DNA from: Microbacterium sp. 67-17
Lineage (GTDB): Bacteria; Actinomycetota; Actinomycetes; Actinomycetales; Microbacteriaceae
Direction: 5' to 3'
Length of the DNA stretch: 64,000 nucleotides
NCBI RefSeq assembly: GCF_001898325.1
Contig: NZ_MKTR01000020.1
Location: 36,153 to 100,152 of the forward strand
The notes beneath the pieces are model-generated. The model searched no databases and was not told the origin of the DNA. It worked only from the letters and a program-made list of their open reading frames with translations. This document shows, one piece after another, positions 44,784 through 52,629 of this stretch. The number at the start of each line of letters is the position of its first letter. Position 1 is the stretch's first letter. A program made the translations under genes and the position numbers.

Positions 44784-45833
44784 TCACATCGCTGCGGGCG
44801 CTTCCGGCTCGTCGCTTGTCGATCCAACCCACGGCCCGATCGAGTCGCGGGAAAGGTAGGTGGGAGCAATGAGGTGGAGCCCGGGTTGCCGATGCCCCTC
44901 GTCGAGGCTCTCGAGCGCGAGTTCGACAGCGCGGTTGCAGGATTCGGCAGGAATGAGCGGCAGGGAGTCGATCGGGCGCGCGAGCGTGTCGATATCGAAG
45001 CTGTTGCCCACCGAGATGAGCGACAGGTCATACGGGATACTCACACCGCGCTGGTCGAGTTCGCTCAGCACGATCGCGTGCGCATCCTCATTCGCGTGCA
45101 GAACAAGTGCCGTGACACCGGCGGCGAGCATCTCGGACACCGCCACGCGGCATCCGTTGCGGTCGGTCTGTGCCGGGCCGCTCGTGCGGAAGAACGTCTG
45201 CACACCCAGCTCAGCGGCGCGGTGTTCGTAGGCTGCCCGGACCCGCGGCGGGAAGTTCGACTTCTCGTACGCGGACTCTGTCATGCCGAGCATCCCGATG
45301 CGCTGGTGACCGAGCGTCGCGAGCTTTTCGACAGCCAGGCGAGCGGCAGCCTCGAAGTCCAGGTCGACGCACACCAGACCCTCATGATCGTCGGGTACGC
45401 CGATGAACACCGTCGGCGTTGCGAGGCTCCGCGCGAGCGCGACGCGCTCGTCATCCGGCGCGACATCGAGCACGAGGATCGCGTCGGCCAGACCACTGGA
45501 GGCCACCCGCTTCATGCCCGACACCGCCTGCTCTTCGGTCAGCAGGAGGATGTCGTAGTCATGCCGGCGTGCGGCGACTGCCGTGGCCAGCACGAACGCC
45601 ATGTGGGTCGGGACGTGCGTGTCGGTGCGCAGCGGCTCGGTCAGCGCGAAGATGTTCGTGCGGCGCCCTGCGAGCATCCGGGCACTCGCGTTCGGGCTGT
45701 AGCCGAGTTTGGCGACGGCATCCTCGATCCGCTTCCGCGTCGCGGGCGACACAGGTCGCTTGCCGCTGAGCGCGTACGAGACGGTGCTGATCGACACGCC
45801 GGCGGCCTCTGCCACCTCGTTGATCTTCGCCAT
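44784..45833 (-). CDS. LacI-family transcriptional regulator (alpha-xylosidase cluster)
   Basis: 349 residues. The N-terminal helix-turn-helix MAKINEVAEAAGVSISTVSYALSGKRPVS is at residues 1-29, the hinge region SPNASARMLAGRRTN follows, and then a ligand-binding core. It is upstream of, and in the same direction as, the sugar operon. Operator copies in front of both this gene and the operon (same palindrome core) indicate autoregulation plus control of the transporter and glycosidases, probably with release by the sugar or an oligosaccharide. Confidence 0.94.
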   Translation of the reverse strand: MAKINEVAEAAGVSISTVSYALSGKRPVSPATRKRIEDAVAKLGYSPNASARMLAGRRTNIFALTEPLRTDTHVPTHMAFVLATAVAARRHDYDILLLTEEQAVSGMKRVASSGLADAILVLDVAPDDERVALARSLATPTVFIGVPDDHEGLVCVDLDFEAAARLAVEKLATLGHQRIGMLGMTESAYEKSNFPPRVRAAYEHRAAELGVQTFFRTSGPAQTDRNGCRVAVSEMLAAGVTALVLHANEDAHAIVLSELDQRGVSIPYDLSLISVGNSFDIDTLARPIDSLPLIPAESCNRAVELALESLDEGHRQPGLHLIAPTYLSRDSIGPWVGSTSDEPEAPAAM

Positions 45834-45874
45834 TGACGACTCCGCTGTCTGGATCTCACGTGCCTGCCTGATAC

Positions 45875-45935
45875 TCGAAGCGCTTCGCTAAACGCTTCGA
45901 CGGCGATAGTACGCACAGGTGGATGCCGACCGCAA
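45875..45935 (-). promoter_or_regulatory. promoter and operator of the second lacI gene
   Basis: On the minus strand TTGCGG (45935-45930) and TACTAT (45911-45906) are separated by 18 bases as a likely -35/-10 pair. Directly downstream is the palindrome CGAAGCGCTTCG (45876-45887) plus an adjoining half-site (AACGCTTCGA, 45891-45900). Repressor bound here would block initiation or early elongation, as expected for autoregulation. Confidence 0.6.
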
Positions 45936-46074
45936 CCTTTTTGTCTTTGCAAACAACAAACCGTGACCTGGTCGTGACCCATGCCGCTCGTCTGACGAAG
46001 TGTCACGACCGACCTACTCCCCGTGAGCAGATTGCTCGCGAAATACCGGGGAAACCGGGCGCGGTGCCCGCGAT

Positions 46075-46104
46075 TTGACGCACTTCGACACTGTCGGTCA
46101 TAAT
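46075..46104 (+). promoter_or_regulatory. strong promoter directly in front of a leaderless short ORF
   Basis: TTGACG (46075-46080) and CATAAT (46099-46104) with an 18-base spacer form the best sigma70-type promoter seen in this window. Transcription would start about 7 bases after the -10, at 46111-46112, which is exactly the ATG of the short ORF. The remaining part of the 537-base gap (45834-46370) contains the lacI promoter, a short AT-rich stretch and a 9-bp inverted repeat at 45970/46010. Confidence 0.65.
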
Positions 46105-46111
46105 CGGCCGC

Positions 46112-46213
46112 ATGACTGACAACGCGCATGTCCTGTCCGCCTGGGAGGCGAACGGTACTGCCGGCATGATGATGGCCGGCCGCTCAGTCATGTGTTGTCG
46201 AATGTGTCGCTGA
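46112..46213 (+). CDS. putative leaderless Cys-containing leader peptide (33 codons)
   Basis: ATG ... TGA encodes 33 residues ending MAGRSVMCCRMCR. The three Cys codons close to the stop are all TGT, uncommon in such high-GC DNA. No Shine-Dalgarno precedes the ATG, and the ATG coincides with the predicted transcription start, so it would be translated without a leader. This resembles the cysteine-responsive leaderless upstream ORFs described in mycobacteria and other actinobacteria, which attenuate the downstream gene. A 6-bp hairpin (TGCGATCCAGATCGCA, about 46230-46245) and the winged-helix gene follow. The role is inferred; no homology search was possible. Confidence 0.5.
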   Translation: MTDNAHVLSAWEANGTAGMMMAGRSVMCCRMCR

Positions 46214-46370
46214 CGACACCTCAGCGGGGCTCGTTCTGCGATCCAGATCGCACCGCCCCCTAGCCCTCTCGCAGAGCGCCTCCATCAGAACGGCGCTCGA
46301 CACCGACCGCCGGGTCACCGCAACACCTCTGCCCGAACCAGCCGGGCCCTCCGCAAGGACCATCATCCCC

Positions 46371-47060
46371 ATGTCGAACACCGCCCTTCTCACCCGCCCC
46401 GCTCCCGCCCGTCACCTGCACGCCGTGCCGCCGATCGCTGACGAGCCCGCCGCGCGCACTCCCCGCGGCTTCGCTCTCTACGTCGGTCTCGATGAGGCCA
46501 AAGCCGCCGCTGCCGGCGTTTCACTCCCGGTTCTCGTCGATGCGCTGCGCCGCACCCTGGCCGAGCTCGCACCGGATGCCGAAACCTACGCCACTGTCGC
46601 GCTTGCGCCCCGAGGCGCCGGCGGACGCGATGTCGATGTGGTGCGCCGCGCACTGCGTGAGCCGTCGGCAATCGCCGCGGTTACTGCTGCCACCGAACCC
46701 GAAGACACCGACCGCTCCGCACGCGGCGTCGTCTTCGATATCTCGCGCAAGCGCGTCGTTATCGACGGCGAGACGGCGCCGTTCACCTTCACGGAGTTCG
46801 AACTGCTCCAGTACCTGGTGCTCCGCGAAGGCCGAACGATCGAGCGGGCGGAACTGGTCTCGTCGCTCTGGCAGAGCGCCGAGGACGGCGAGGTGCCCGG
46901 AGAGCGCACGATCGATGTGCATGTCCGACGCCTGCGTTCCAAGCTCGGCCGCTACGAAGACATCGTGCGCACGGTGCGCGGTGTCGGTTACCGCTTCGAT
47001 CGTCACGCCGACGTCGTCATCCGCTACGGCCACGGTGCGCCCTCGCCCGACCGGTTCTAG
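46371..47060 (+). CDS. winged-helix (OmpR/PhoB-type) regulator without a receiver domain
   Basis: 229 residues. The C-terminal ~105 residues form a trans_reg_C winged helix: FTFTEFELLQYLVLREGRTIERAELVSSLW, then GERTIDVHVRRLRSKLGRY and VRGVGYRFD. The N-terminal ~110 residues do not contain the Asp-phosphorylation site of response regulators (no DD...D...K pattern) and look like a different small alpha/beta domain (GFALYVGLDEAKAAAAGVSLPVLVDALRRTLAEL). No sensor kinase is adjacent. It is preceded by the Cys-containing short ORF. Target genes unknown. Confidence 0.82.
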   Translation: MSNTALLTRPAPARHLHAVPPIADEPAARTPRGFALYVGLDEAKAAAAGVSLPVLVDALRRTLAELAPDAETYATVALAPRGAGGRDVDVVRRALREPSAIAAVTAATEPEDTDRSARGVVFDISRKRVVIDGETAPFTFTEFELLQYLVLREGRTIERAELVSSLWQSAEDGEVPGERTIDVHVRRLRSKLGRYEDIVRTVRGVGYRFDRHADVVIRYGHGAPSPDRF

Positions 47061-47108
47061 AGCGCACAGGGTCTCTCCCTCGGCATCCGATCGGCGTGCG
47101 ACCTCCCG

Positions 47109-47169
47109 GTTCGGTCGCGCCTTGACGCGGGCTTCAGCGCCACTCACCCGCACGACAGCGCGACCGAAC
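47109..47169. repeat. intergenic repeat, copy 3 (61 bp)
   Basis: Exactly 61 bp from GTTCGGTCGC to GCGACCGAAC. It shares the termini and length of the copies at 24730 and 24804, and parts of the interior (for example ...CACCCGC... at the same offset as copy 2). It lies 48 bases after the winged-helix gene stop, between two genes read in the same direction, so it is not confined to convergent junctions. Confidence 0.78.
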
Positions 47170-47215
47170 CATCAGGCGCCGTCGGCGTGTCAGCCGACCC
47201 ACGTATCGTGATCCC

Positions 47216-48169
47216 ATGACCTCGCTGGCGCCGAGCCCCACCGCTTCCGCGGCGGCCCTCGAGACCGTCTACCGGCCGCGGCACCCGCTCGATCTGGGCG
47301 CGACCGTGGTGTTCCAGCGCCGCGGCACGAACGACCCTACGCTCACCGTCGATGGACCCGTCATCTGGCGCGCGAGCCGTACGCCGCTCGGGGTGGCGAC
47401 CCTCGCGCTGCGCGGCACCGCGGACGGTTCGGTGCGGATTGCGGCGTGGGGCCCGGGCGCTGAGTGGGCCCTCGAGCAGGCGCCCGCCCTGTGCGGTGCC
47501 AGCGATGATGCAACCGGGTTCGACGCGACGCGGCATCCGCTCATCGCGCACCTCGCACACCGCAACCCCGGGCTCCGGCTCGGGCGCACCGAGCTCGTCT
47601 TCGATGCTCTCGTGAGCTCCGTCGTCGAGCAGAAGATCACGGGATTGCAGGCGTTCGCGGCATGGCGGCGGCTCGTGACCTGGTATGGCACGTCGGCGCC
47701 GGGTCCTACGCCGCGGCCGATGTCCGCGCCACCCACGATCGAGGGGTGGCGGCGCATCCCATCGTGGGACTGGCACCGGGCCGGACTCGAACCACCTCAG
47801 GCGCGAACAATCGCCCGAGTCGCCGAGCGCGGCGAATCGCTCGTGCGTGCCATCGTCACCGCCAGCGACTCCGAGCAGATCGACCGGGTCCTGATCTCGC
47901 AGCCCGGCATCGGGCCCTGGACCTCAGCCGAGACACGCATCAAGGCGCTCGGTGACCCAGATGCGGTGAGCGTCGGTGACTACCACCTCGCCCACGAGGT
48001 CGGCTACGCGCTCACCGGCTCGCGCACCGACGACGACGGGATGCTCGAACTGCTGTCCCCCTGGGCAGGTCACCGGCAGCGCGTCATCCGACTGCTCGCG
48101 GCGGCCGGCGCACCCCGCGAGCCGCGGCGCGCCCCGCGGCTGCACCCCGAGGATCACCGGTCACGCTGA
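47216..48169 (+). CDS. AlkA-type DNA-3-methyladenine glycosylase (HhH-GPD family)
   Basis: 317 residues. The HhH-GPD core spans residues ~115-290: DALVSSVVEQKIT, helix-hairpin-helix LISQPGIGPWTSAETRIKAL, and the catalytic Asp in AVSVGDYHLAHEV. The N-terminal ~100 residues correspond to the AlkA_N-like sheet. It excises alkylated purines from DNA in base excision repair. Similar actinobacterial proteins are often annotated DNA-3-methyladenine glycosylase 2. A Pro/Arg tail follows the core. Confidence 0.88.
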   Translation: MTSLAPSPTASAAALETVYRPRHPLDLGATVVFQRRGTNDPTLTVDGPVIWRASRTPLGVATLALRGTADGSVRIAAWGPGAEWALEQAPALCGASDDATGFDATRHPLIAHLAHRNPGLRLGRTELVFDALVSSVVEQKITGLQAFAAWRRLVTWYGTSAPGPTPRPMSAPPTIEGWRRIPSWDWHRAGLEPPQARTIARVAERGESLVRAIVTASDSEQIDRVLISQPGIGPWTSAETRIKALGDPDAVSVGDYHLAHEVGYALTGSRTDDDGMLELLSPWAGHRQRVIRLLAAAGAPREPRRAPRLHPEDHRSR

Positions 48170-48180
48170 CTCCGGTCCGT

Positions 48181-48414
48181 CTACTCGTCTTCGGGGGCAA
48201 GATCACCCTGCCCCTCTTCACCGAGGTCGGCGCTCAGCGGATCCTCGCCCTGCGTTTCGGGCAGGATGTCGGGATCGATATCGACCGTGGCATCCTCGAC
48301 CGATCCGTCCTCCGACGAGCGCTGCGGGTCGACCGTGGGCTCAGCTCCTTCGACGGGGGCGATCTGTTCGACGGTGTCGGCCTCTTCCAGGGGATCACGT
48401 GCGCTGTCGGTCAT
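48181..48414 (-). CDS. short acidic protein, function unknown
   Basis: 77 residues from the ATG at 48414, with GAAAGGAA upstream. It is very acidic (Asp/Glu over one quarter), with few hydrophobic residues and no recognisable domain, and is probably disordered: DPDILPETQGEDPLSADLGEEG. It overlaps nothing and has normal codon use, so it is likely real, but no role can be assigned. Small acidic proteins of this kind are common in Microbacterium relatives. Confidence 0.6.
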   Translation of the reverse strand: MTDSARDPLEEADTVEQIAPVEGAEPTVDPQRSSEDGSVEDATVDIDPDILPETQGEDPLSADLGEEGQGDLAPEDE

Positions 48415-48536
48415 GTCGATTTCCTTTCGCCAGGAGCCGCGCAACCCGCGCGGCACGGAGGACGTCAGGATCGCGCCAGACGGCCCTCCTCAGCGAGGGA
48501 CTTGACAGCCCGGCCGGCGGTTGAAGCGAGTCGCCG

Positions 48537-49370
48537 TCACATCTCTTCGTGCGTGTTCGGGTCGCCGCCCCAGAGCCGCCCGCGCTCAAGCGCCGAGATC
48601 GCGGCAACCTGATCGTCGGTGAGCGTGAATCCGAAGACATCGGCGTTCTCGCGTTGGCGACCGGCGTGAGCGGACTTGGGAATGGGCGTGGCGCCGACCT
48701 GCACGTGCCAGCGCAACACGACCTGCGTGGGGCTGACGCCGAGTTCAGTCGCGAGGTCGCCGATCACCGGTTCGCTCAGCAGTTCGCTGCGGCGCGCGAG
48801 CGGACTCCAGCTCTCGGTGCGGATGCCGTGAGTCGCGTGGTACGCGCGCAGCGATGCCTGCGGGAAGTAGGGGTGGAGCTCGACCTGATTCACGACGGGC
48901 ATCACTCCCGTCTCGCCGTGCAGCCGATCGAGCATCGCCTCCGTGAAGTTCGACACTCCGATCGAGCGCACGAGTCCCTCAGCCCGCAGGTCGATCATCG
49001 CGCGCCACGTGTCGACGTACTTGTCGACGCTGGGGTTCGGCCAGTGGATGAGATACAGGTCGATGCGGTCGAGCCCGAGGCGGTCGAGAGACTCGTGGGC
49101 GCTGCGGCGGGCCTCGTCGTACCCGTGGTCGCGCCCCGGGATCTTCGTCGTGACGATCAGTTCGTCGCGGTCCAGGCCGCTGCGCCGAACTGCCTCACCG
49201 ACCTCGCCCTCGTTCTCGTAGTTCACTGCCGAATCCAGGAGGCGGTATCCCGCCTGGACGGCCGAGACGATGGCATCGGTGCCCTCGTCGCCGCGGAGGC
49301 CATAGGTGCCGAAGCCCACCTGCGGGAAGCTCACGCCGTCGGCCAGGGTCACGGTGGGGATAGAGATCAT
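48537..49370 (-). CDS. aldo/keto reductase
   Basis: 277 residues from the ATG at 49370. The AKR tetrad is present: Asp in RLLDSA, Tyr in VNYENEGEVGEAV, Lys in VTTKIPG and His in YLIHWPNP. NADPH-binding IPKSAHAGRQRENADVF is near the C-terminus. The closest types are the 2,5-diketo-gluconate-reductase-like AKR5 enzymes. A general NADPH-dependent aldehyde/ketone reductase role is safest. Standing alone between a small acidic protein and a HAD phosphatase. Confidence 0.93.
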   Translation of the reverse strand: MISIPTVTLADGVSFPQVGFGTYGLRGDEGTDAIVSAVQAGYRLLDSAVNYENEGEVGEAVRRSGLDRDELIVTTKIPGRDHGYDEARRSAHESLDRLGLDRIDLYLIHWPNPSVDKYVDTWRAMIDLRAEGLVRSIGVSNFTEAMLDRLHGETGVMPVVNQVELHPYFPQASLRAYHATHGIRTESWSPLARRSELLSEPVIGDLATELGVSPTQVVLRWHVQVGATPIPKSAHAGRQRENADVFGFTLTDDQVAAISALERGRLWGGDPNTHEEM

Positions 49371-49408
49371 GGGTCCATCCTGCCCCGTGGCAGCCGCACG
49401 CGGGGCCG

Positions 49409-50266
49409 TCAGCCCAGAAGGCGCTCCAGGACGCGGATGACGCCGTGGTCGACGTTGGATGGCGCCCGGTAGCGGGCTGCTGCCGCGACATCCGGATGCG
49501 CATTGGCCATCGCGAACGAGAAGTCTGCGGCATCCATCATGTCGAGATCGTTGAGGTAGTCCCCGAACACGGCGGTCTGCTCGGGAGTGACGTTCAGGAG
49601 GTCCTGGATGGCGCGAAGCGCCTTGCCCTTGGAGGCTCCCCGGTTCATGACATCGACCCAGTGGTGTCCCGATACGACGACCTGGTGCGTCAGACGGTGT
49701 CGCTCCAGCGCGGGAGCCGTGTTCTTCTCGCCGTCCTCGACGTCGAAGACGGCGACTTTCAGGATCTCGTCCTCCACGGCGGTGAGGTCGGGGACATCGG
49801 TCAGGCGCGCGTAGTACTTCTCCGCCTGGCTGCGGAAGACGGCATCCGTTCGTTCGATATACGCCGAGCCCTTGCCGCACAGCACGACGCCGACGTCGTG
49901 GGTGAAGCCGCGGATGTCACCCAGAAGCTCTGCGACGAACGCGCGGTCCATGACATCGGAGCTGAGCTCCTCATCACCGCGCGTCACGAACGTGCCGTTC
50001 TCGGCAATGAAGACAAGATCGTCACCGTGCGTGCCGAACTCCCGGCGCAGTGTGGCGTGCTGCCTGCCACTGGCGGGTGCGAACGCGATCCCCGCCGCGC
50101 GCAGGCGGTCGAGCATCGGCCACAGCGCCGGCGGCACCGCGCCTTCGCCGTCAAGCAAGGTGCCGTCCATATCGACAGCGATCAGACGAATCTCGCTCGC
50201 TCGGCCGGCAAGAGCGTCGAGGTCGACGGAAGGATCGGGGGAGCCGTGCGAGGAGTCATCGATCAC
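49409..50266 (-). CDS. Cof-type HAD-superfamily phosphatase
   Basis: 285 residues from a GTG. Motif I is AVDMDGTLLDGEG (nucleophile Asp, residue ~33); the type IIB cap covers residues ~95-200; the Lys of motif III (GASKGKALRAI) and motif IV FGDYLNDLDMMDAADFSFAMANA are present. These cytoplasmic enzymes dephosphorylate sugar phosphates, PLP or nucleotides. The substrate is not predictable from context. Confidence 0.92.
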   Translation of the reverse strand: MIDDSSHGSPDPSVDLDALAGRASEIRLIAVDMDGTLLDGEGAVPPALWPMLDRLRAAGIAFAPASGRQHATLRREFGTHGDDLVFIAENGTFVTRGDEELSSDVMDRAFVAELLGDIRGFTHDVGVVLCGKGSAYIERTDAVFRSQAEKYYARLTDVPDLTAVEDEILKVAVFDVEDGEKNTAPALERHRLTHQVVVSGHHWVDVMNRGASKGKALRAIQDLLNVTPEQTAVFGDYLNDLDMMDAADFSFAMANAHPDVAAAARYRAPSNVDHGVIRVLERLLG

Positions 50267-50328
50267 TCATTCATCCTGCCTGAGGCGCGCATCTGGTCGG
50301 ATGCTGAGCGAGCGGTCAGGATCGAGGC

Positions 50329-50694
50329 ATGACCAGACACTGGAGCCCCCTCGCCATCACCTACCTCGTCCTGGCCCTCGCGGGGCTGGTGGGCACGTGG
50401 TTCTTCAACACCCTCGCGATCATCCAGCTGCGAGACTTCATCGGCGACCTCATCTCCAGCGGCCCGGCTGTCTCTTCGATCACGGTCGACCTGCTCGTCG
50501 TCGCCGTCGCCGGGTGCGTGTTCATCGTCGCCGAGTCTCGCCGGCTCGGGATGCGCTTCGCGTGGCTCTACATCCTCGGTTCGGGGCTTACGGCCTTCGC
50601 CTTCACGTTCCCCCTGTTTCTGGCGATGCGCCAGCGTCGGATGACACAGCTCGCGGCATCCGTCACACCGATGCCTGGGCCTCCTCGGGCCTGA
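50329..50694 (+). CDS. small membrane protein, DUF2834-like
   Basis: 121 residues with about three membrane segments (YLVLALAGLVGTWFFNT; VDLLVVAVAGCVFIVA; AWLYILGSGLTAFAFTFPLFL) and a short polar tail. The FFN...L.DF and W....GS..AF.FPLFL pattern resembles DUF2834 proteins. Role unknown. Its 3' end overlaps the convergent channel gene by 32 bases, so the two transcripts would pair at their ends. Confidence 0.7.
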   Translation: MTRHWSPLAITYLVLALAGLVGTWFFNTLAIIQLRDFIGDLISSGPAVSSITVDLLVVAVAGCVFIVAESRRLGMRFAWLYILGSGLTAFAFTFPLFLAMRQRRMTQLAASVTPMPGPPRA

Positions 50695-51487
50695 GGGTCT
50701 GTACGGAGGGCCAGCGCGGCGCCCCGCCGATCACCCAGTAGGCAAGTCCCACGAACACCGCACCGCCGACGAGATTGCCGAGGCCGACCCACAGCATGTT
50801 TGTGCCGAACGAGAGCCAGGTCGCGCTCGGGACTCCGGTCGCAAACCCCAGGGTGAAGGTCGTCATGTTTGCCACGACATGCTCGAAACCCGACGTGATG
50901 AACGCCAGAAGTGCCCAGAAGATGACCACGAACTTCGGACCGTCGGTGGTCGACCGCGCGACCATCCAGATCGCGAGGCACACGAGCACGTTGCACAGGA
51001 TGCCGCGCACGAACAGCTCCAGAGGTGATTCGTGAGCCTTGGCATCCAGCATCGTCTCGAGCATCGCGCCAGCAGCGGGATTGGCGTGCAGGACTCCCGA
51101 TACCGCGACGAGCACCCCGAACAGTGCCGAGCCGAGGAGGTTCGCGACGAACGTGAAGCCGAGCGCGCCCGCGGCCGGGCCGGGTGCTGTCGCGCGCATG
51201 AGTGTTCCCTGCGTGAGCGTCATCATCGATGAGGTCACAAGCTCTGCCCCCGCGAAGACGACGAGGGTCAGTGCGACACCGAACACCAAGCCGCTGACGA
51301 GCTTCGCCCAACCGCCGCTGGTGTCGACCAGCGGGCCTGCCGCATTGAGCATCAACACGACGGCGATGCCGACGTAGGCGCCGGCGAGCATCCCCGAGAC
51401 GGTGAAGCGCAGCGGATGCCTCATCCCCTCGATCTTGTGGATCGCCGCATCGGCTTGGAGGTCGAGGGTCTCTTCGATCGTGCGCAC
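50663..51487 (-). CDS. formate/nitrite transporter-family channel (FNT)
   Basis: 274 residues with six membrane helices. FNT hallmarks include AGAYVGIAVVLML, the region AGAELVTSSMMTL after helix 2, and ITSGFEHVVANMTTF in helix 5, containing the GFEHxxANM signature whose His lies at the pore centre. It conducts small monovalent anions or acids such as formate, nitrite or hydrosulfide. No adjacent formate or nitrite enzyme gene is present, so the substrate is open. Confidence 0.92.
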   Translation of the reverse strand: MRTIEETLDLQADAAIHKIEGMRHPLRFTVSGMLAGAYVGIAVVLMLNAAGPLVDTSGGWAKLVSGLVFGVALTLVVFAGAELVTSSMMTLTQGTLMRATAPGPAAGALGFTFVANLLGSALFGVLVAVSGVLHANPAAGAMLETMLDAKAHESPLELFVRGILCNVLVCLAIWMVARSTTDGPKFVVIFWALLAFITSGFEHVVANMTTFTLGFATGVPSATWLSFGTNMLWVGLGNLVGGAVFVGLAYWVIGGAPRWPSVQTLRPEEAQASV

Positions 51488-51556
51488 ACGGGCACGATAC
51501 GCCTGTGGTCAGGCCACATGAAGGGCCGAAGGTCCCCGCTGAGGCCACCGCGGCCG

Positions 51557-52528
51557 TCAGGGTCGCACGACGATTTTTCCCGGGACGTGTCCACCCTCGA
51601 GCTCCGCGATCGCCGCGGGCACCTCCGTGAGTCCGACCTCTCGATGGATGATGCTGCGCAGGCTCCCCTCGCCGAGCATCGTCGCGAGGGTCGCGAGGTC
51701 TTCTCCCGACCACGTCGCGTTTACCATGACGACCCGCTCTCGGCGGAATCGACTCGTGATCAGTCCTCGAAAGATCCGTGTGGCAGGCCCGAGGAGCAAC
51801 CCGTCGCCGGGGCCACCCACGAGGACAAGCGAGCCTCCCGGCGCGAGAAGGGATCGCAGATACGCGATTCGTGCTCCGCCGGCGATATCGAGAATGACGT
51901 CGAACCGCTCGTCGATGGCGTCGACCTCGCCCCGCGTGTAATCCAGAACGCGGTCCGCTCCCAGACCCTGGACCCACGAGGCGTTTCGCCCGCTGCAGCT
52001 TGCCACAACCCGACCGGCACCGAGGGCGCGGGCGATCTGCACGGCGTAGTGCCCCACGCCGCCCGCGGCGCCGAGGATCAGCACACGGGAGCCCGCCGTG
52101 ATGAGCCCCTGGTTGCGCAGGGCCTGCAGCGCCGTCAGACCCGCAAGCGGCACAGCAGCCGCGGCTTCCAGCTCCACGCCATCGGGAATCCGCACGAGAT
52201 ACTCGGCGCGCGCGGTCGCCGACTCCGCCAGCGAGTTTCGCGCGACGCCGAACACGGGATCGCCCACTCGCAGATCAGCGACGTCATCCGCGACCTCGGT
52301 GACGATGCCGGCGACGTCTACGCCGAGTCCGGGATTGCGCGGGTGGCGCCATCCGGATGTGGGGCGCATCAACCACGGCAGGCCGCGCATGTGATGCCAC
52401 TCGAACGGGTTCAGCGATGAAGCAGCCACCCTCAGCCGAACGCGCACCGCTTCCAGCGGCTCCTCATCGATGTCAGCGATCTCGAGCGTCTCCGGTCCGC
52501 CGTAGCGGGAGCGGCGAACAGCGAGCAT
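51557..52528 (-). CDS. NADP-dependent oxidoreductase, zinc-free MDR (quinone oxidoreductase-like)
   Basis: 323 residues from the ATG at 52528 (AGGAGGG box). The N-terminal GroES-like domain contains SSLNPFEWHHMRG and LGVDVAGIVTEVADDV, and the Rossmann domain carries LGAAGGVGHYAVQIARALGAG. The zinc ligands of alcohol dehydrogenases are absent, as in quinone oxidoreductases and enone reductases. It is divergent from a TetR gene with a shared operator region, so it probably handles the inducing compound or its product. Confidence 0.92.
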   Translation of the reverse strand: MLAVRRSRYGGPETLEIADIDEEPLEAVRVRLRVAASSLNPFEWHHMRGLPWLMRPTSGWRHPRNPGLGVDVAGIVTEVADDVADLRVGDPVFGVARNSLAESATARAEYLVRIPDGVELEAAAAVPLAGLTALQALRNQGLITAGSRVLILGAAGGVGHYAVQIARALGAGRVVASCSGRNASWVQGLGADRVLDYTRGEVDAIDERFDVILDIAGGARIAYLRSLLAPGGSLVLVGGPGDGLLLGPATRIFRGLITSRFRRERVVMVNATWSGEDLATLATMLGEGSLRSIIHREVGLTEVPAAIAELEGGHVPGKIVVRP

Positions 52529-52558
52529 GGTGGCCCTCCTGAGTCGAATCGATTCAGC

Positions 52559-52602
52559 CTTACACCGTATGGTTGGCGACCAGGCTAGTCTTACACCGTA
52601 AG
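52559..52602. promoter_or_regulatory. TetR-type operators between oxidoreductase and tetR
   Basis: CTTACACCGTAAG (52590-52602) is a 13-base dyad (CTTAC-N3-GTAAG). A second copy, CTTACACCGTA with a degenerate right half, starts at 52559, exactly 31 bases away, so the same DNA face is presented. They lie between the divergent starts at 52528 and 52630 and probably bind the TetR protein. Confidence 0.7.
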
Positions 52603-52629
52603 TTCGTCAAGGTGCGGGAAGGTCGTCAC

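Noticed and set aside
43160..44872. 570-codon plus-strand open frame opposite the second binding protein
   Set aside because: Antisense to a lipoprotein gene with lipobox and family signatures; composition is typical of a shadow.
45970..46010. 9-bp inverted repeat GGTCGTGAC ... GTCACGACC in the lacI/leader gap, with a small internal hairpin
   Set aside because: The 23-base spacer and lack of position relative to either promoter make operator or terminator status a guess; left unannotated.
46003..46191. 62-codon minus-strand frame overlapping the leader ORF
   Set aside because: No ribosome site or motif, and it is antisense to the promoter and short ORF, which have better support.
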